64,000 bases of DNA from Puniceicoccaceae bacterium 5H. GTDB taxonomy: Bacteria > Verrucomicrobiota > Verrucomicrobiia > Opitutales > Oceanipulchritudinaceae. This document shows positions 9,621 through 17,835 of this stretch, piece by piece. Location: the NCBI GenBank assembly GCA_009772895.1, contig WOUP01000004.1:132501-196500 (forward strand), written 5' to 3'. The first letter of the stretch is position 1. Every line of letters begins with the position of its first letter. The translations under genes and the position numbers were made by a program. The notes under the pieces are model-generated. The model was not told the origin of the DNA and did not search any database. It saw only the letters and a program-made list of their open reading frames with translations.

Positions 9621-9750
9621 GCTAGCTACGGTTGAGGTTTGGAGAACAGATAAATAGCTTAAAGAGCGATAAGCCAGAACGTCGCAGCCTTAAAGGTTGT
9701 CACACCCCTGTCAATGGCAGGCATCACCGTTTTACGGGTAATTTCCGAAT

Positions 9751-10629
9751 ATGGACGCGCGTCCGCCTCATTCCGACCACAACGAACCCGCCGAGACTTC
9801 GGACGAAAGCAACGAAGTCTGGGCCGAGCCTGCCGCCAGTGCGGCAGGTGATATGGGTTTTCTCGATCACCTGGAGGACCTGCGCTGGGCCCTCATCAAG
9901 ACCTTGGCCATCTTCGTCCTGGCCACGGGCGGCATCACGCTGTTTCTCACGCGCTTTGCCGACCTGCTGATGTGGCCCTACCACTTTGCGATCCACGGGC
10001 GCGAGGCGACGGCGACAATGGGCGGGCTGATCATGACGTCCTTCCTGGGCGTGTTTTCCGTCGTGTTTCAGCTGCTGCTGATGGGCGGGATCGCGATCAC
10101 GGCCCCCTTCGCGCTCTATTTCCTGGGCGAGTTCGTGGCGCCGGGGCTGACGCAGCACGAGAAAAAGCTGCTGATCCCGGGCTGCCTGCTGGGGCTCATC
10201 CTCTTCCTCTTTGGGGCCAGCTTCAGCTTCTTCCTTGTGGTGCCGGCGATGCTGAAGGCGTCGGTGTTCTTCAACGAGATGATGGGCTTCACGCTCTTTA
10301 TCACTGCCAACAGCTATTATTCGCTGCTGACGTGGAGTGTGCTGGGCATCGGGGCGGGCTTCGAGTTCCCGCTGGTGCTGCTGTTGCTGGTCTACCTGGG
10401 CGTGCTGAGTGTGGAACGGCTGAAGGAGTGGCGCCGCTACAGCTTTGTGGGCTTCCTCATCGTCGCGGCGGCCATCACGCCGGGCATGGATCCCTTTTCG
10501 TTCATCATCCTGACGATCCCGATGTACCTGCTCTATGAGCTGGCGATCTTCCTCGGGTATACGGTGGAACGCATGCGCGCGGAGGCAAAGGCCGAAGCGG
10601 AAGCCGACATCGACATCGACGCGGAGTAG
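9751..10629 (+). CDS. tatC: Twin-arginine translocase subunit TatC
   Basis: Polytopic receptor of the Tat pathway, which recognises twin-arginine signal peptides and exports folded proteins. The 292 residues show an acidic cytoplasmic N-tail (1-35), then the family start MGFLDHLEDLRWALIK and six hydrophobic segments ending near 275, followed by an acidic tail (EADIDIDAE). The conserved FLVVPAMLKASVFF region is present. No tatA or tatB gene is adjacent, so these must be elsewhere. A hairpin terminator follows 28 bases after the stop. Confidence 0.95.
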   Translation: MDARPPHSDHNEPAETSDESNEVWAEPAASAAGDMGFLDHLEDLRWALIKTLAIFVLATGGITLFLTRFADLLMWPYHFAIHGREATATMGGLIMTSFLGVFSVVFQLLLMGGIAITAPFALYFLGEFVAPGLTQHEKKLLIPGCLLGLILFLFGASFSFFLVVPAMLKASVFFNEMMGFTLFITANSYYSLLTWSVLGIGAGFEFPLVLLLLVYLGVLSVERLKEWRRYSFVGFLIVAAAITPGMDPFSFIILTIPMYLLYELAIFLGYTVERMRAEAKAEAEADIDIDAE

Positions 10630-10657
10630 GGGGAGGCTGCCGCCGCTTCCTGCTGGT

Positions 10658-10687
10658 GCCCGGCCGTGTCGCGGTCGGGCTTTTTTG
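10658..10687 (+). terminator. Terminator of tatC
   Basis: A GC-rich stem-loop, GCCCGGCCG pairing with CGCGGTCGGGC around TGT, followed by six Ts. Confidence 0.85.
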
Positions 10688-10755
10688 TCGCAGGCGTGTC
10701 CCGGTTTCGTGCGGAAAGCGGGAGGCGGGGGGCAGAAGTGCCGGATCGGGACACA

Positions 10756-10785
10756 AAAAAGGCGGCCCGTGGTGAGGGTCGCCCT
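10756..10785 (-). terminator. Probable terminator of the small membrane protein gene
   Basis: Minus-strand GGGCGACC / GGGCCGCC imperfect stem followed by TTTTTTG, 25 bases past the stop at 10812. The stem has mismatches. Confidence 0.5.
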
Positions 10786-10811
10786 GGAGTCGAAAGTTTT
10801 TGGTGCAGGCT

Positions 10812-11063
10812 CTAGGCCTTGTTGGCGCGCTTCTTTGCGTGGCGGCGTTCGGCCATCATGACGGAGAGCATGATCGAGGCGAAGAAGAACACCCCCGTCA
10901 GCGAGAGAGAGGTGTAGGCGCCCCAGATCATGCGCCACTTGATGTCGGCGTCCGGCACGTGCGGCGCCATGACGAAGGTGAAGCACACGAAGAACACCAT
11001 GGAAAGCAGGACGCATACGCCCACGGTCTTCTTGCCAACATACTCGTAGAAATGGTGCTCCAT
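10812..11063 (-). CDS. Small two-TM membrane protein, unknown
   Basis: An 83-residue protein starting MEHHFYEYVGKKTVGVCVLL. An alternative ATG three codons earlier (11072) is equally possible. Two transmembrane segments are clear (about 11-32 and 52-71), followed by a basic tail (ERRHAKKRANKA) that should face the cytoplasm. No family recognised. It stands alone between tatC and the divergent YHS-domain gene. Confidence 0.6.
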   Translation of the reverse strand: MEHHFYEYVGKKTVGVCVLLSMVFFVCFTFVMAPHVPDADIKWRMIWGAYTSLSLTGVFFFASIMLSVMMAERRHAKKRANKA

Positions 11064-11196
11064 CGACAACATAGTGTTACCGTTCTGCCATGTACAGGCG
11101 CGGTGTCTATAAAAAAATGCCGTCATGGGGCGGGCTGAACCGGCGGAGGTCAGTAGTTTGCCTACAGGTACGATGCGTGCTATTAATGGAAAAACC

Positions 11197-11733
11197 ATGA
11201 ATGCACTGCGCTTTCTGGCCCGCATCTTCGTCTCTGGCCTGCTGCTGACGCTGCCGGCGATCCCTGCGTTTGCCTTCAAGCCGGTCAACGCCCTCGAGCT
11301 GAATGAACGGCAAGTCGCCATCGGCGGTTACGACCCCGTGGCTTATTTCACCGAGCGAATCCCCGTCAAGGGCAGCCCCCTGCTGACCTATGAGTGGATG
11401 GGCGCTACCTGGTATTTCCGCACGCAGGAGCACCGACGCATGTTCGAGCAGGAGCCGACGCGTTTTGCGCCAGCCTATGGCGGCTACTGCGCCCTCTGCA
11501 TGCTCAGTGATCAGGAGCAGCACCGTCCGGGCGATCCCACGGTGTTTCTGATCCGCAACGGGCGCCTCTACCTGCTGGAAGACGCCGCGATGAAGGCTCG
11601 CTGGGAGGAGGATCCGGAGCGCTATATTGCCGAGGCTGACCAGCGCTACGATCACCTGCTGGATCTCTATGCCCAAGCGAAAGCGCGGGCCGATGGCACC
11701 CGGGTCGCGGCCGTCTCGCTCGTGGCGGATTGA
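11197..11733 (+). CDS. Exported YHS-domain protein
   Basis: A 178-residue protein with a signal peptide (MNALRFLARIFVSGLLLTLP, cleavage probably after AFA) and a YHS domain. The signature AIGGYDPVAYFTE is followed by TYEWMGATWYFRTQEHRRMFEQEP and RFAPAYGGYCA. YHS domains are small modules often tied to heavy-metal handling, named for a conserved Tyr-His-Ser; here the classic positions are replaced by the GGYDPVAYF form common in secreted YHS proteins. The C-terminal part is helical and has no known motif. An ATG at 11173 is an alternative start; 11197 is preferred because the signal peptide begins cleanly there. Function unknown. Confidence 0.8.
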   Translation: MNALRFLARIFVSGLLLTLPAIPAFAFKPVNALELNERQVAIGGYDPVAYFTERIPVKGSPLLTYEWMGATWYFRTQEHRRMFEQEPTRFAPAYGGYCALCMLSDQEQHRPGDPTVFLIRNGRLYLLEDAAMKARWEEDPERYIAEADQRYDHLLDLYAQAKARADGTRVAAVSLVAD

Positions 11734-11880
11734 GCCGCAGGCAGGGCAAGACGGCTTTACAATCTGCCTCCCCCGCTTGCAGCGTGGGCGCGTTGCGCTT
11801 AGGTAGCGCCGTGGCATTCTGCCAACCTGCAGCGCGATTTGCACGGCTGCGGAACGTTGGGCGATGTGCGTAACCCCTCT

Positions 11881-12222
11881 ATGTTTACCTGGACGGTCAT
11901 TGGCGTTGTAGCGGTGCTGCTGGTTGCGGTCTACGTGGGGGTGAACCTGCTCGCCCGGCAGTTCAAATGCCAGCGCAAGGCCGCGTTGGAAGCTTACGCC
12001 CAGTTGTCGGATCCACAGCTGAAGCAGCTGTTGCAGGAGGGGGACTTCAAGGGTCGCAAGGGCGCGATTCAGGCCGACGCCGCGTGTGCCGAAGCGGCGC
12101 GCCGGGCGTCCAAGGACGTGCAGATGTGGCGCCTGCTGGAGGAGCTGGGGCAAGACAGGAAAAGCCTTCGGGGCAGACTAGCGCTTGCGTATCTCAACTC
12201 TCTTCGTCAACAAGGATTGTGA
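11881..12222 (+). CDS. Small membrane-anchored protein, unknown
   Basis: A 113-residue protein with one N-terminal transmembrane segment (about 4-25, FTWTVIGVVAVLLVAVYVGV) and a basic, helical soluble domain. It has cysteines at CQRK and AACAE but no recognisable motif. GC and codon use match the surroundings. The 147 bases between the YHS gene and this start show no clear terminator, so the two could be cotranscribed. Confidence 0.6.
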   Translation: MFTWTVIGVVAVLLVAVYVGVNLLARQFKCQRKAALEAYAQLSDPQLKQLLQEGDFKGRKGAIQADAACAEAARRASKDVQMWRLLEELGQDRKSLRGRLALAYLNSLRQQGL

Positions 12223-12301
12223 TCCAGGTAAGATGTGTCTCCACTAGAGGCACCTCTGTGAGCTCCTATTCTCCTCCAAACCCCAACCTGACAGCGCAGA
12301 A

Positions 12302-13918
12302 ATGTTATCTGTTTTATCCTTCTTCTTTTTCACCGGCCTGGTGGGGCTGTTGACGTGGTACATCACGCGACGCGACGAAAAGAACACCAGTGTCGGCTAC
12401 TTTCTGGCCGGCCGGTCGCTGACCTTCCCCCTCATTGCGGCCTCCATGCTCCTGACCAATCTCTCGACCGAGCAGATGGTCGGCCTCAACGGCTCCGCAT
12501 TTACCGATGGTCTGGCGGTGATGGTCTGGGAAGTCCTGGCCGTAGTCGCGCTGATCGCGATGGCGCTCTTCTTTCTGCCGAAGTTCCTGCGCCTGGGCGT
12601 GGCCACCGTGCCGCAATACCTGCACCAGCGTTACGACCGGCAGACGGAGCTCATCACCAACCTGATTTTTCTGATCGCCTACGCGCTGATCCTCATCCCC
12701 ATCATCCTCTACACCGGGGCGACGGGGCTGATCGGTATCCTGAACCTCGACCAGGTGATGGGCGCCGAGTCCTTCCAGGCTGCGCTCTGGATCATCGTGG
12801 TCGCGGTGGGCGTCGTCGGCTCGATCTACGCCCTGCTCGGCGGCACGCGTGTGATGGCGGTGGCCGACTTCATGAACGGCATCCTGCTGCTTACGGGCGG
12901 TCTGATGATCATCGGCTTCGGCCTCAACGCCGTTTCCGGTGATTCCGGCGGCATTATCGACGGCTGGAACGTGCTGCGGGCGGAAGTGCCGGAAAAGTTC
13001 AACTCGATCGGCGGACCGGAGACTTCGGTGCCGTTCTCGACCGTGTTTACCGGTATCTTGCTGCTCAACCTCTTTTACTGGTGCACCAATCAGCAGATCA
13101 TCCAGCGTACCTTTGGCGCCAGCAGCCTGGCGGAAGGCCAGAAGGGCGTGCTGCTGACGGGCTTCCTGAAGCTGATCGGGCCGCTCTACCTCGTGCTGCC
13201 CGGTATCGTGGCCTTCTACCTGTTCCAGGGGCAGGACATCAAGGCCGACCACGCCTACGGCTCGCTGGTCAACCTGGTGCTGCCGCCCTACCTCTCCGGC
13301 TTCTTCGCCGCTGCCATGTTCGGTGCGATCATGAGTAGCTTCAACGCGGCCCTCAACAGCTCCACGACGCTGTTCTCGCTCGGCCTCTACCAAAAGAAGA
13401 TCCGCCCCGACGCTTCGGACCGCGAAGTGGTGCATGCCGGTCGGGTCTTCGGCGCCATCGTGGCGGTGGTGGGCATTCTCGTCGCGCCGCTGCTGGCCCA
13501 GACCGAGAGTATCTTCTCTTACCTGCAGAAGATGAACGGCATGTATTTTATCCCGATCTTTGCGGTGGTGCTCTTCGGCATGCTCAACAAGCGCGTGCCG
13601 GCGCTGGCCGCCAAGGTGGGCCTCATCTTCGGCTTTGTCGCGATTGCGATCGGCTACTTTGTGCCGCCGTTTACCGGCATGGTGGCGAGCCTCAAGGAAT
13701 ACCACTTCCTGGGCATTATCTTCCTCTGCATCCTCGCGATCATGGGCATCATCACGCTGGTGAAGCCGCAAGCGCAGCCGTTCGACGGCGAAAGCACGCC
13801 GGAAGCGGTCGACATGACGCCGTGGAAGCTCGCCCCCTTCGCGGGTCTGTTCCTGTTCGTAATCATCATCGCGATCTATTGGTACTTCGCCGATTTCGGC
13901 GCGGCCTACGGCAACTGA
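12302..13918 (+). CDS. SSS-family sodium:solute symporter
   Basis: Sodium-coupled solute transporter of the SSS (SLC5) family, 538 residues with about 13-14 hydrophobic segments. Family features include GYFLAGRSLTFPLIAASMLLTNLSTEQMVGLNG near residues 30-62 and the conserved stretch around GTRVMAVADFMNGILLLTGG. The NLSTEQ and NQQIIQRTFGA segments resemble the sugar or sugar-derivative branch (SglT-like) more than the proline or pantothenate branches, so a hexose or similar substrate is likely but not proven. It is probably monocistronic, ended by a strong terminator 44 bases downstream. Confidence 0.9.
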   Translation: MLSVLSFFFFTGLVGLLTWYITRRDEKNTSVGYFLAGRSLTFPLIAASMLLTNLSTEQMVGLNGSAFTDGLAVMVWEVLAVVALIAMALFFLPKFLRLGVATVPQYLHQRYDRQTELITNLIFLIAYALILIPIILYTGATGLIGILNLDQVMGAESFQAALWIIVVAVGVVGSIYALLGGTRVMAVADFMNGILLLTGGLMIIGFGLNAVSGDSGGIIDGWNVLRAEVPEKFNSIGGPETSVPFSTVFTGILLLNLFYWCTNQQIIQRTFGASSLAEGQKGVLLTGFLKLIGPLYLVLPGIVAFYLFQGQDIKADHAYGSLVNLVLPPYLSGFFAAAMFGAIMSSFNAALNSSTTLFSLGLYQKKIRPDASDREVVHAGRVFGAIVAVVGILVAPLLAQTESIFSYLQKMNGMYFIPIFAVVLFGMLNKRVPALAAKVGLIFGFVAIAIGYFVPPFTGMVASLKEYHFLGIIFLCILAIMGIITLVKPQAQPFDGESTPEAVDMTPWKLAPFAGLFLFVIIIAIYWYFADFGAAYGN

Positions 13919-13961
13919 TTCACGAGGCACGTCGCGCCGGCTCCGGTCGGTATCCCATTTC

Positions 13962-13991
13962 GGCACCCTGTTCGCGGGGTGCCTTTTTTTT
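13962..13991 (+). terminator. Terminator of the SSS symporter gene
   Basis: GGCACCC at 13962-13968 pairs with GGGTGCC at 13977-13983, followed by eight Ts. Confidence 0.9.
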
Positions 13992-14013
13992 GCACCGCAC
14001 GAGGGGGAGCTAT

Positions 14014-14100
14014 GGCACCGCTTCAAGGTGCTGGATCTGGGCGCGGAAGACCGGTGGTGTCGTCCGCTACGCTTCCTCAACCACCCGGATGGGGAGGCCT
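14014..14100. repeat. Fragment of the multi-hairpin intergenic element (copy C)
   Basis: Shares blocks in the same order with the two long copies at 46607-46853 and 47163-47408: GGCACC..CTTCAAGGTGC, then CCGGTGGTGTCG, then CTCAACCACC. It corresponds to their hairpins 4 and 5; the inner stem has drifted. It lies between the symporter terminator and the 3' end of the glycosylase gene. Confidence 0.65.
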
Positions 14101-14965
14101 ATTCTGCGTTTTTGCCGCGGCGGGCGCCGGCGAAGAGGTATTGCTGGGCGAGTCCGGCGGCGGAGCCGTAGTGGACGCGCCCGAAGTGGGCGATCTGTTC
14201 CGGTTTCCAACCTTCCAATGCGTAGTGACGCCCCATCGTCTGCAGGATCCAGGTGTCGACCGGGAATGCCTCGTAGCGTTGTGCGCCAAAGAGCAGGACG
14301 CAGTCGGCTACCTTGGGGCCCACGCCCGGCAGCGCCAGCAAATGCTGATGGGCGGCGGGGTAGGCGAGGTCCGCCAGTGCCTCGAGATAGCCCGGATGGG
14401 CGCGCAAAAAGTGGGCGGTCTGGTGCAGGTTTTTTGCGCGATAGCCGATGCCGGTTGCGCGCAACTCGGCTTCCGTGGCCCGCGCCAGTTCCTCCCAGGT
14501 CGGTAGCGCGTGATAGCCGCCTGCGAGTGCCTGCCCAAAGCCTTCGGCCAGCGCTTCGAGGCCCAGCTTGATCTGCGGGATGCGCTTGGTCGCGCTGCAG
14601 AGAAAGCCGAGCAGGGCCTCTTCCAGCGGTTGGCGCAGCAGGCGCAGGCCGGGCCAGCGGGTAATGGCCGCCGCGAGCACGGGATCGCTACGCCAGGGCA
14701 GGGCATCCGTCAGGGCGGCGAAATCCACATCCAGCGCGAGGTAATCCGCGACATCCGCCGCTGTGGTGTGGGGCGTCAACGCGCGCCAGTGCAGCGCTTC
14801 ATCCGGGGCAAGACGCAGTTGCACCACATGCTGCCTCCAGATCCCGAGATAGGCCTGGGCGTCTGCCTGCCAGTTCCAGCGGAAAGCCTGACCGCCATCG
14901 AGCGTTTCAGCCCATACGGCGGGGCTGAGACGGGGGGCGTTCGGCAGGGGCTGCCAGTCGGCCAT
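14099..14965 (-). CDS. 8-oxoguanine DNA glycosylase, OGG1 type
   Basis: Base-excision repair glycosylase of the HhH-GPD superfamily, OGG1/AlkA branch, 288 residues. The hairpin-helix-hairpin and catalytic region reads LALPGVGPKVADCVLLF with catalytic K218 and, after EAFPVD, the catalytic D237; this Lys/Asp spacing matches OGG1, a bifunctional glycosylase/lyase that removes 8-oxoguanine. The N-terminal part (AETLDGGQAFRWNW) matches the OGG_N domain. Its ATG overlaps the TAA of the upstream secreted-protein gene (TAATG), so the two are translationally coupled, although the functions look unrelated. OGG1-type enzymes are less common in bacteria than MutM. Confidence 0.9.
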   Translation of the reverse strand: MADWQPLPNAPRLSPAVWAETLDGGQAFRWNWQADAQAYLGIWRQHVVQLRLAPDEALHWRALTPHTTAADVADYLALDVDFAALTDALPWRSDPVLAAAITRWPGLRLLRQPLEEALLGFLCSATKRIPQIKLGLEALAEGFGQALAGGYHALPTWEELARATEAELRATGIGYRAKNLHQTAHFLRAHPGYLEALADLAYPAAHQHLLALPGVGPKVADCVLLFGAQRYEAFPVDTWILQTMGRHYALEGWKPEQIAHFGRVHYGSAAGLAQQYLFAGARRGKNAE

Positions 14966-15462
14966 TACGGCATTTCCCAGAGAAAGCTCTGGTAGGCGTC
15001 GAGTTCCTGACCCTGTGCGTCGACAAGGCTGATGCGGAAGGCCAGCGGCAATGCGTCTTCCTGCGGCCATTCGTCGCCCGTCAGGCCGAGGTAGACGGTG
15101 TCGTGATCGCACCCTTCGGCGGGCAGGTCAAAGTCGTATTCCTGCACATCGGGCTTTTGCGGCTCGATGTATTGCACGTGAAAATGGGCCCCGGCGGGGG
15201 CGTCTGCGGCGTCGTCGGAGAGCTCGAGGATAAAGTAGAGCCCGGCGCGCTGGCCTTCGGTGCTGCGCAGGATGATGCGGTTGCCGGGCGCTTCACGACC
15301 GGTGAAGTATTCACTCAACCGCTTGAAATGGGGAGCTTCGAGCCGCCGTACCGCCACCTCCTCGATCTCGAGCGCCGGGAGGGCGTTCACCAGGAGGGCA
15401 AAGAAAAAGCCCGCCAGGCAGGGACGCTGCCATTGTCGGGCGATGCGGCGCATACGGTTCAT
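14965..15462 (-). CDS. Exported protein of unknown function
   Basis: A 165-residue protein with a basic N-terminus and hydrophobic signal segment (CLAGFFFALLVNALPALE, about residues 17-34). The mature part is acidic and beta-rich (LRSTEGQRAGLYFILELS, then ADAPAGAHFHVQYI), with no motif I recognise. The start ATG at 15462 gives the cleanest signal sequence. It overlaps the glycosylase start by one base (TAATG). Confidence 0.65.
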   Translation of the reverse strand: MNRMRRIARQWQRPCLAGFFFALLVNALPALEIEEVAVRRLEAPHFKRLSEYFTGREAPGNRIILRSTEGQRAGLYFILELSDDAADAPAGAHFHVQYIEPQKPDVQEYDFDLPAEGCDHDTVYLGLTGDEWPQEDALPLAFRISLVDAQGQELDAYQSFLWEMP

Positions 15463-15484
15463 GCTCCGTGGTTTAGGTGCGGCC

Positions 15485-15607
15485 TTAGGCCTTCTTGGCA
15501 CGGGCGGCGCGCTTGGCCTCGATCACTTCCTTTTCCCGTTCCTTACGACGGGCGAGGTAGGCCTTGCGGCGTTGACGCTTCACACGAGCACGGAGTTGTT
15601 GTCCCAT
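15485..15607 (-). CDS. Tiny basic protein (40 aa), unknown
   Basis: MGQQLRARVKRQRRKAYLAR begins a 40-residue protein that is nearly half Arg and Lys and ends ARAKKA. It is helical throughout by composition. Its size and charge suggest an RNA- or ribosome-binding peptide, which is inference only. It lies 22 bases upstream of the exported protein gene at 14965-15462 and may share its transcript. The upstream in-frame extension (to about 15670) lacks coding character. Confidence 0.6.
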   Translation of the reverse strand: MGQQLRARVKRQRRKAYLARRKEREKEVIEAKRAARAKKA

Positions 15608-15684
15608 AATAGTCTTCGAAAGTTCAGTGGTTGAAACAGGGTAGCATTGCATTTCTGCGCCCGGAGTCAAGGCCGGAAGCCGCC

Positions 15685-17748
15685 TCAGTACCGGGGCGCC
15701 ACGTTGCGGGCGTTAAGCTTCTCGTAGAGGTTTTCGGGCAGCTCGCGCAGGAAGCGGCTGGGCTCGAGCCGCATGGCGCCGCCGCCCCGACCGGCATTGA
15801 TCATGGGGTAGCAGAGGTAAAGCTCGTCCTTGGCGCGGGTGACGGCCACGTAAAACAGGCGGCGCTCCTCCTCCATGTCGCCCGTCTCGATCGTGCGGCG
15901 GCTGGGGAATTGCTCCTCCGCAAGGCCGATCACGAACACCGCGGGGAATTCGAGGCCTTTGGCCTGGTGCACGGTGGTCATGCGCACGGTGTCGTCGCTT
16001 AGTTCCACCCCGCGGTTGCTTGTTTCGGAGTTGAGCAGCACGAGCTGGGAGAGCAGGTCTTCCATCGTGTCGAAGCGGGCGGCAAACTCCACCAGCCCCT
16101 GCAAGTCGTCCTCCCGCTCGCGATAGTTGGTGTAGAGGTTGCGCATGTAGTCCACGTACCAGCCCTGGATGGCCAGCTCGATGATCTCGGCCGGCTTGGT
16201 GGCCTGGGTGGGCCGGTGCATGGCGGCCTCCAACTCGCGCAAGGTCGTGACCATCGACTCGAAGGCTTCGCGGGCCGGTGCGGGCACCTTGGCCAGCACG
16301 GTTTCGTCGCCCAGGGCCTGGATCAGGCTTTCGCTCTGGCGCGCTGACGTCTTCTCGAAGAGGGAGCCTTCCTGGGCCAGATTTTCCTTGGCCGCGGCGT
16401 CGACCACCTTTTGCGCGGCGACGAGAATCTTGCGCACCGTGGCGGGCCCGACTTTTTCCAGCAGGCCCAGCAGGCGCTCCCAGGCTTGCTCGTCGGTGGG
16501 GTTGCTGACCACGCGCAGCTGGGTGACGAAGTCCCGGATGTGGGCCTGCTCAAAGAAGCGCACGCCGCTGGTGATGACGAAGGGGATGCCGCGCCGGGAA
16601 AACTCCAGTTGCAGGTCGAGCGCCTGAAAGTGCGAGCGGTAGAGGATCGCGATGTCGCCCAGCTTCAAGCCCTCGTCGTAGAGCCCCTCGATGCGCTTGA
16701 TGATAAACTGGGCCTGCATCTTGGTGTCGATCGCGGGCACGAGAAAGGGCAGCAGGCCGGGCTCGCGGGCGGAGACGAGCTCCTTTTCGTAGCCGGCGGC
16801 GGCGGGCTGGGCGCGCAACACGCTGTTGGCCAGCTCGAGGATCTCGGGCGTGCTGCGGTAGTTGCGCACGATCTTGTAGATCTCGGTGTTGGGGTGGCGC
16901 TCGGGGAAGTCGCGGATGTTCTCGAAGTTGGCCCCGCGCCAGGTGTAGATGCACTGGGCATCGTCGCCTACGGCCATGATGTTGTGGCGGTCGCCCGCCA
17001 GCAAGTCCACGATCTCGCTCTGGATGATGTTGGTGTCCTGGTACTCGTCGACCAACAGGTGGGTGAAGCGCTGCTGCAGGCGCGTGCGCAGTTCGTCGTT
17101 ATCGCGCAGCAGGTTGCGGGTAAAGACGAGCAAGTCGTCGTAGTCCACCACGTTTTGCTTCAGCTTGGCCTGCTCGTAGGCGGCGGCAAATTCGAGGATC
17201 TTGGCGATCTGGGGTTCGTCCTCCCACGGCAGGCGCTCTTCCACCAGCGCACGCAAGTCCATGCTGGTGTTGCGCGCATAGCTGATCATGTCGCCGATCA
17301 CGCGCGGCTTGGGGTTGTCCTTGTTGCGCAGCCAGCGGCTGTCGATGCCCTTGATGATGGACTTCAGGAGGTTGTCCGCATCGTCGGCATCGAGGATGGA
17401 GAAATTTGTCTGCAGGCCTACGGCTTCGGCGTGCTGACGCAGCAAGCGTCCCCCGATGCTGTGAAAGGTACCGGTCCAGTAGGGGCGCTTGTGCTCGCCG
17501 GTCAGCTCGGTCACCCGGTCGATCATCTCACGCGCGGCCTTGTTGGTAAAGGTGAGCAGCATGAGGCTGCCCGGATGGATGCCCTTTTCCAGCAGGAGGT
17601 AGGCAACCCGATAGGTGAGGGTGCGCGTCTTGCCCGAACCGGCACCGGCCAATACGAGCGCGGGCCCGCCGGGAGCCGTTACGGCCGCGTATTGCTCGTC
17701 GTTCAGCTCCGCGCGATAATCGATGGGCGAGAAGTCCCAGTCGTCCAT
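15685..17748 (-). CDS. UvrD/PcrA-family superfamily 1 DNA helicase
   Basis: ATP-dependent 3'-5' DNA helicase of the UvrD/Rep/PcrA family, 687 residues, close to the usual 650-750. The motifs are in order: Q motif LNDEQYAAV, Walker A AGAGSGKT (34-41), motif II VDEYQDTN, motif III VGDDAQCIYTWRGA, motif V TVHQAKGLEFPAVFVIGL and motif VI YVAVTRAKDELYL. The ATG at 17748 opens MDDWDFSPIDY directly before the helicase core. It probably works in repair and replication restart. The gene stands between the small basic gene and the sensor kinase and looks monocistronic. Confidence 0.93.
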   Translation of the reverse strand: MDDWDFSPIDYRAELNDEQYAAVTAPGGPALVLAGAGSGKTRTLTYRVAYLLLEKGIHPGSLMLLTFTNKAAREMIDRVTELTGEHKRPYWTGTFHSIGGRLLRQHAEAVGLQTNFSILDADDADNLLKSIIKGIDSRWLRNKDNPKPRVIGDMISYARNTSMDLRALVEERLPWEDEPQIAKILEFAAAYEQAKLKQNVVDYDDLLVFTRNLLRDNDELRTRLQQRFTHLLVDEYQDTNIIQSEIVDLLAGDRHNIMAVGDDAQCIYTWRGANFENIRDFPERHPNTEIYKIVRNYRSTPEILELANSVLRAQPAAAGYEKELVSAREPGLLPFLVPAIDTKMQAQFIIKRIEGLYDEGLKLGDIAILYRSHFQALDLQLEFSRRGIPFVITSGVRFFEQAHIRDFVTQLRVVSNPTDEQAWERLLGLLEKVGPATVRKILVAAQKVVDAAAKENLAQEGSLFEKTSARQSESLIQALGDETVLAKVPAPAREAFESMVTTLRELEAAMHRPTQATKPAEIIELAIQGWYVDYMRNLYTNYREREDDLQGLVEFAARFDTMEDLLSQLVLLNSETSNRGVELSDDTVRMTTVHQAKGLEFPAVFVIGLAEEQFPSRRTIETGDMEEERRLFYVAVTRAKDELYLCYPMINAGRGGGAMRLEPSRFLRELPENLYEKLNARNVAPRY

Positions 17749-17835
17749 CGCGTCAGAGAAGCGTATGCGCCGCGGCGGTGCAAGAGCAGACGTGCGCGCC
17801 GGTGGCAAGCCGGGAGCGTTTGCCACCGGCGAAGC

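Noticed and set aside
6978-9635. 885-codon plus-strand frame opposite ppdK
   Set aside because: It is antisense to all three conserved PPDK domains and has no domain features of its own.
12314-14080. 588-codon minus-strand frame opposite the SSS symporter
   Set aside because: Highly charged, low-complexity translation typical of an antisense shadow; the plus-strand symporter has full family features.
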